Positions 60,668 through 64,000 of a DNA stretch of 64,000 nucleotides are shown here, in pieces. The notes under the pieces are model-generated. The model saw only the letters and a program-made list of their open reading frames with translations. It was not told the DNA's origin and searched no databases. The position numbers and the translations under genes are program-made. Numbering within the stretch: position 1 is the first letter of the stretch; each line of letters starts with the position of its first letter. The DNA is from Desulfomicrobium macestii (GTDB taxonomy: Bacteria > Desulfobacterota > Desulfovibrionia > Desulfovibrionales > Desulfomicrobiaceae), in NCBI RefSeq assembly GCF_014873765.1, contig NZ_JADBGG010000012.1, positions 1-64,000 of the forward strand, in the 5' to 3' direction.

Positions 60668-61771
60668 ATGGGGCTTCAGCTTGATTTCATTGACAGAATA
60701 GTGGACGGCGAAACGCACCTCAAGGACATTTCGCTCAATTTCGAAACCGGCCGGCGTTATGTGCTGCTGGGTCGCACCCAGGCCGGCAAGACCTCGCTCC
60801 TGCGCATCATGGCCGGACTCGACCGTCCGTCAAAGGGCAAGGTCCTGGCCGACGGCAAGGACGTGACCGGCATGTCGGTGCGCCGCCGCAGCATTGCCAT
60901 GGTCTACCAGCAATTCATCAACTATCCATCCCAGACGATTTTCGAAAACATCGCCTCGCCCCTGCGCATCGCGGGGATGCCCAAGGCCGAGATCGAACGG
61001 CGGGTCATGGAGACAGCCCGGATGCTGCATCTGGAGCCCCTGCTTTCGCGCCTGCCTGCCGAGCTTTCCGGCGGACAGCAGCAGCGCACGGCCATTGCCC
61101 GGGCCCTGGTCAAGGAGGCCCAGCTCCTGCTCCTCGATGAACCCCTGGTCAACCTGGACTACAAGCTGCGCGAGGAGCTGCGCGACGAACTGCAACAGAT
61201 CTTCGGCCAGCGCGAGTCCGTCGTGGTCTACACCACGACCGAACCCACCGAGGCCCTCATGCTCGGCGGCAACATCATCATCATGCACGAGGGCAGGGTG
61301 CTGCAGACCGGCCCCACGGCCGACGTCTATCATCATCCGGCCACGACGCAGGTCGCCGAAGTCTTCAGCGACCCGCCGATCAACTTCATCACCGCCGAGG
61401 TCGACACCGAAAAGGCGCATCTGCGCATCGGCATCGATCTGCCCCTGACCGGACATCTGTGTGATCTGCCGCCTGGCGCCTACAAATTCGGCATCCGCTC
61501 GCACCACTTCAATCTGAACCGCAAGACTCCCGATGACGTGGAGATCCGCACCATTGTCGAGCTGGCAGAAATCAACGGTTCCGAAACCTTTGTGCATTTT
61601 CACTATCGAAACAGGTCCCTGGTCCTGCAGGAACAGGGGGTCAGGACCTTCAAGGCCGGGCAGGAGATTTCGGTCTTCGTGCGGCCCTGCGATGTCTACG
61701 TGTTCGGAGAGGACGACCGCCTGGTCAAGGCGCCTGCATGTCCCGCCACTTGCGCCCATAGCGTCAACTAA
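60668..61771 (+). CDS. glpS: Glycerol ABC transporter ATPase GlpS-like
   Basis: The 367-residue ATPase has Walker A LLGRTQAGKTSLLRIMAGL (an unusual GRTQAGKT loop typical of this subfamily). It also has Q-loop MVYQQFINYPS, signature LSGGQQQRTAIARAL, Walker B LLLLDEPLVNLD and a C-terminal TOBE/OB domain. It matches GlpS of the rhizobial glpSTPQV glycerol importer. It is first in the uptake operon and lies 11 bases before glpT. Confidence 0.88.
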   Translation: MGLQLDFIDRIVDGETHLKDISLNFETGRRYVLLGRTQAGKTSLLRIMAGLDRPSKGKVLADGKDVTGMSVRRRSIAMVYQQFINYPSQTIFENIASPLRIAGMPKAEIERRVMETARMLHLEPLLSRLPAELSGGQQQRTAIARALVKEAQLLLLDEPLVNLDYKLREELRDELQQIFGQRESVVVYTTTEPTEALMLGGNIIIMHEGRVLQTGPTADVYHHPATTQVAEVFSDPPINFITAEVDTEKAHLRIGIDLPLTGHLCDLPPGAYKFGIRSHHFNLNRKTPDDVEIRTIVELAEINGSETFVHFHYRNRSLVLQEQGVRTFKAGQEISVFVRPCDVYVFGEDDRLVKAPACPATCAHSVN

Positions 61772-61782
61772 AGGATTTTTTC

Positions 61783-62862
61783 ATGGCCAAAATTGAACTT
61801 GAGAACATCGCCCACAGCTATCGGGCCAAGCCCGCGAGCGATGACGATTTCGCACTCAAGAAAGTGCAGACGGTCTGGGAAGACGGCGGCGCCTACGCGC
61901 TTCTGGGGTCCAGTGGCTGCGGCAAGACCACCATGCTCAACATCATCTCGGGCCTTCTGACCCCAAGCCAGGGGCGCGTGCTCTTCGACGGCAAGGACGT
62001 GACCAAGCTGCCGCCGGAAAAGCGCAACATCGCGCAGGTCTTCCAGTTTCCGGTGCTCTACGACACCATGACGGTTTTCGACAACCTGGCCTTTCCGCTG
62101 CGCAACCGCAAGGTGGAGGAGAGCGAGGTGCGTTCGCGTGTGCACGAGATCGCAGAGATCCTGGACCTGAGTCCCTACCTGAACAAGCGCGCCAGCGGCC
62201 TGGCCGCGGACGCCAAGCAGAAGATCTCGCTGGGGCGGGGCCTTGTGCGCAAGGACGTCGCCGCCATTCTTTTCGACGAGCCCCTGACCGTCATCGACCC
62301 GCATCTCAAATGGCAGCTGCGCCGCAAATTGAAGGAAATCCACCACCAGTTCGGCCTGACCCTCATCTACGTGACCCACGATCAGACCGAGGCCATGACC
62401 TTTGCCGACAAGATCGTCATCATGTACGATGGCGCGCTCCTGCAAATCGGTTCCCCGGATGAACTTTTCGAGGACCCGGCGCACACCTTTGTCGGGTATT
62501 TCATCGGCAGTCCGGGCATGAACCTCCTGCCGTGCAAGGTGGACGGGAACCAGGCCGTGCTCGACTGCGGCAGCATCCCCCTTGATCCGGCCGTGGCCGC
62601 CAGGGCGGGGCAGGGCGAATTTCAGATCGGCATCCGTCCGCTGTACCTCGAACTGACGGACGAACCCCGTGACGGAGCAGTGCCCGGACGCATCGTCTCC
62701 GTGGAGTTCGAAGGCAGCAGCCGCATCGTGACCGTGGAATCGGGTTCATCCAAGCTCAAGGTCAGAGTCCCCGAAGGGCGGCCCATCCCGGCCGACAGCT
62801 GCTGGGTTGTCTTTCCGCCTCGGCGGACCAAGCTTTTTCGCGACCAGTATCTGGTCAAGTAG
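61783..62862 (+). CDS. glpT: Glycerol ABC transporter ATPase GlpT-like
   Basis: The 359-residue ATPase has Walker A LLGSSGCGKTTMLNIISGL, Q-loop VFQFPVLYDTM, Walker B AAILFDEPLTVIDP and a VTHDQTEAM switch. The place of the LSGGQ signature is taken by LAADAKQKISLGRGL, without the Ser-Gly-Gly core, as in the GlpT subfamily. It pairs with GlpS, so the transporter probably has one standard and one altered ATP site. The name follows the glycerol ABC system and is not the G3P antiporter GlpT. Confidence 0.87.
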   Translation: MAKIELENIAHSYRAKPASDDDFALKKVQTVWEDGGAYALLGSSGCGKTTMLNIISGLLTPSQGRVLFDGKDVTKLPPEKRNIAQVFQFPVLYDTMTVFDNLAFPLRNRKVEESEVRSRVHEIAEILDLSPYLNKRASGLAADAKQKISLGRGLVRKDVAAILFDEPLTVIDPHLKWQLRRKLKEIHHQFGLTLIYVTHDQTEAMTFADKIVIMYDGALLQIGSPDELFEDPAHTFVGYFIGSPGMNLLPCKVDGNQAVLDCGSIPLDPAVAARAGQGEFQIGIRPLYLELTDEPRDGAVPGRIVSVEFEGSSRIVTVESGSSKLKVRVPEGRPIPADSCWVVFPPRRTKLFRDQYLVK

Positions 62863-62871
62863 GAGGTGGGC

Positions 62872-63741
62872 GTGGAAAAATGGGAGAACAACAGGGCCTG
62901 GTTTCTTATCCTGCCCGTCTTTGTCATCGTGGCCTTCAGCGCCATCATCCCGCTTATGACCGTGGTCAACTACTCGGTCCAGGACATCCTCGGACCGGGG
63001 CAGAGCGTCTTTGTCGGCACGGAATGGTTTCGCGAAATGCTGACCAATTCCCGCCTGCATGACGCACTCGTGAAGCAGCTCATCTTTTCCGGTCTGGTGC
63101 TCCTGATCGAGATCCCGCTCGGCATCGCCATCGCCCTGACCATGCCCCACAAGGGCTGGACCGCTTCGGCCTGTCTGGTGCTCCTGGCCTTGCCGCTGCT
63201 CATCCCCTGGAACGTCATCGGGACCATCTGGATCATCTTCACCCGGCCCGACATCGGCCTCTTCGGAGCGGCCATCAACAGTCTGGGACTGGGCTTCGAT
63301 CACACCGCCAACCCCCTGCATGCCTGGATCACGGTCATGCTCATGGAGGTCTGGCACTGGACGCCGCTGGTGGTCCTGCTGGCCTACGCGGGCCTGCGCT
63401 CCATCCCCGACGCATACTACCAGGCCGCCAAGATCGACGGGGCCAGCCGCTGGGCCGTGTTCCGCTACATCCAGCTGCCGAAGATGCGCGGGGTGCTGAC
63501 CATCGCGGTGCTGCTCAGGTTCATGGACAGCTTCCTGATCTACGCGGAGCCCTTCGTGCTGACCGGAGGCGGTCCCGGCAACGCCACGACCTTCCTGTCC
63601 ATCTATCTGGTCAAGCTCTCGACGGCCATGGATCTTGGGCCCGCCGCGGCCTTTTCCATCATCTACTTCCTCATCGTCCTGCTTTTCTGCTGGCTTTTCT
63701 ATCAGGCTCTGCAGGCTGTGGGCACGGGGGACAAATCATGA
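62872..63741 (+). CDS. glpP: Glycerol ABC transporter permease GlpP-like
   Basis: The 289-residue protein has six membrane helices and the sugar-permease coupling segment AAKIDGASRWAVFRYIQLP. PFVLTGGGPGNATTFLS is typical of MalF-like partners. AGGAGG six bases before GTG 62872 makes that the likely start, giving MEKWENNRAWFLI; a GTG at 62866 lies inside the ribosome site. It overlaps the start of the next permease by four bases. Confidence 0.88.
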   Translation: MEKWENNRAWFLILPVFVIVAFSAIIPLMTVVNYSVQDILGPGQSVFVGTEWFREMLTNSRLHDALVKQLIFSGLVLLIEIPLGIAIALTMPHKGWTASACLVLLALPLLIPWNVIGTIWIIFTRPDIGLFGAAINSLGLGFDHTANPLHAWITVMLMEVWHWTPLVVLLAYAGLRSIPDAYYQAAKIDGASRWAVFRYIQLPKMRGVLTIAVLLRFMDSFLIYAEPFVLTGGGPGNATTFLSIYLVKLSTAMDLGPAAAFSIIYFLIVLLFCWLFYQALQAVGTGDKS

Positions 63742-64000
63742 GAAAACGTCATTTCATCCTGGTTTTCTATCTCGTCCTGCTGCTGCTTCCCATTTACTGG
63801 ATGCTGAACATGTCCCTGCGCACCAACGCGGACATCATGCGCTCCTTCGAGCTCTTCCCGAGTTCCATGACCCTGGACAATTATGCCAAGATCTTCTCGG
63901 ATCCGTCCTGGTATTCGGGCTACATCAACACCATGATCTACGTCAGCATCAACACGGTCATCTCCCTGGTCACGGCGCTTCCCGCCGCCTATGCCTTCTC
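63738..64000 (+). CDS. glpQ: Glycerol ABC transporter permease GlpQ-like, partial
   Basis: The first 87 codons of a MalG-like permease: MRKRHFILVFYLVLLLLPIY (first helix), then MSLRTNADIMRS and TLDNYAKIF, typical of carbohydrate permeases of this branch, and the start of a second helix. It is cut off by the window edge. A glpV-type solute-binding gene would be expected next. Confidence 0.85.
   Translation, partial: MRKRHFILVFYLVLLLLPIYWMLNMSLRTNADIMRSFELFPSSMTLDNYAKIFSDPSWYSGYINTMIYVSINTVISLVTALPAAYAF

Overview
The window is one continuous stretch of a GC-rich bacterial chromosome with tightly packed operons. The gene set suggests a sulfate-reducing member of the Desulfovibrionales (Desulfomicrobium or Desulfovibrio type). 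It has an anaerobic GlpA/GlpB glycerol-3-phosphate dehydrogenase with an Hdr-like iron-sulfur/haem membrane module, a phenylacetate-CoA ligase inside a branched-chain-type ABC operon, a CheB-CheR fusion, a large battery of PAS hybrid kinases and a KamA radical SAM protein. This placement is an inference from gene content; no rRNA or tRNA gene was seen.

Layout. 1-2.8 kb: a visibly less GC-rich, decayed or acquired stretch holding fragments of a thioredoxin-fold protein and of an EamA-type exporter, then an intact FAD/Rieske oxidoreductase. 2.8-4.8 kb: an ECF-type vitamin transporter operon (S, T and an ATPase that appears split over two small genes). 4.8-10.2 kb: housekeeping and envelope genes (Nudix, TlpA-like thioredoxin, RluB-type pseudouridine synthase, NlpE/META lipoprotein, beta-carbonic anhydrase, KamA-family radical SAM). 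10.2-10.5 kb: an inverted pair of REP-like palindromes. 10.5-16.8 kb: a livHMGFJ-type operon in which livF is fused in frame to phenylacetate-CoA ligase, interrupted between livH and livM by a 169-nt palindromic element. 17.5-26.6 kb: sensor kinases and a CheB-CheR-PAS fusion. 26.7-34.9 kb: a chemotaxis operon (mcp, cheW, a soluble double-hairpin receptor-like protein with an octapeptide array, STAS, cheY, cheA, cheR). 35-37 kb: an XRE-PAS regulator. 37.6-50 kb: a five-gene operon of four large hybrid kinases and a lone receiver. 50-52.5 kb: cheB, a truncated CheR-like gene and cheD. 52.6-64 kb: a complete glycerol regulon (glpK, HdrB-like and membrane Fe-S subunits, glpB, glpA, divergent glpR, then glpSTPQ uptake genes running off the end).

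How the parts work together. Glycerol enters through the GlpSTPQ ABC system and GlpK phosphorylates it. GlpAB oxidises G3P and probably passes electrons through the unusual membrane Fe-S/haem module to menaquinone, with GlpR as local repressor. The chemotaxis genes, although spread over two loci (26.7-34.9 and 50-52.5 kb), together form a full CheA/W/Y/R/B/D pathway with one membrane receptor and one soluble receptor-like protein. The kinases around them look like a lineage-specific expansion of sensors with no DNA-binding output regulator nearby.

The strongest candidates for something undescribed are the soluble receptor-like protein with seven tandem DNVELF-type octapeptides plus one at its very C-terminus, the split ECF ATPase, the LivF-PaaK fusion, and the membrane-bound haem/Fe-S replacement for GlpC. 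All calls come from reading the sequence; no database or structure search was run.
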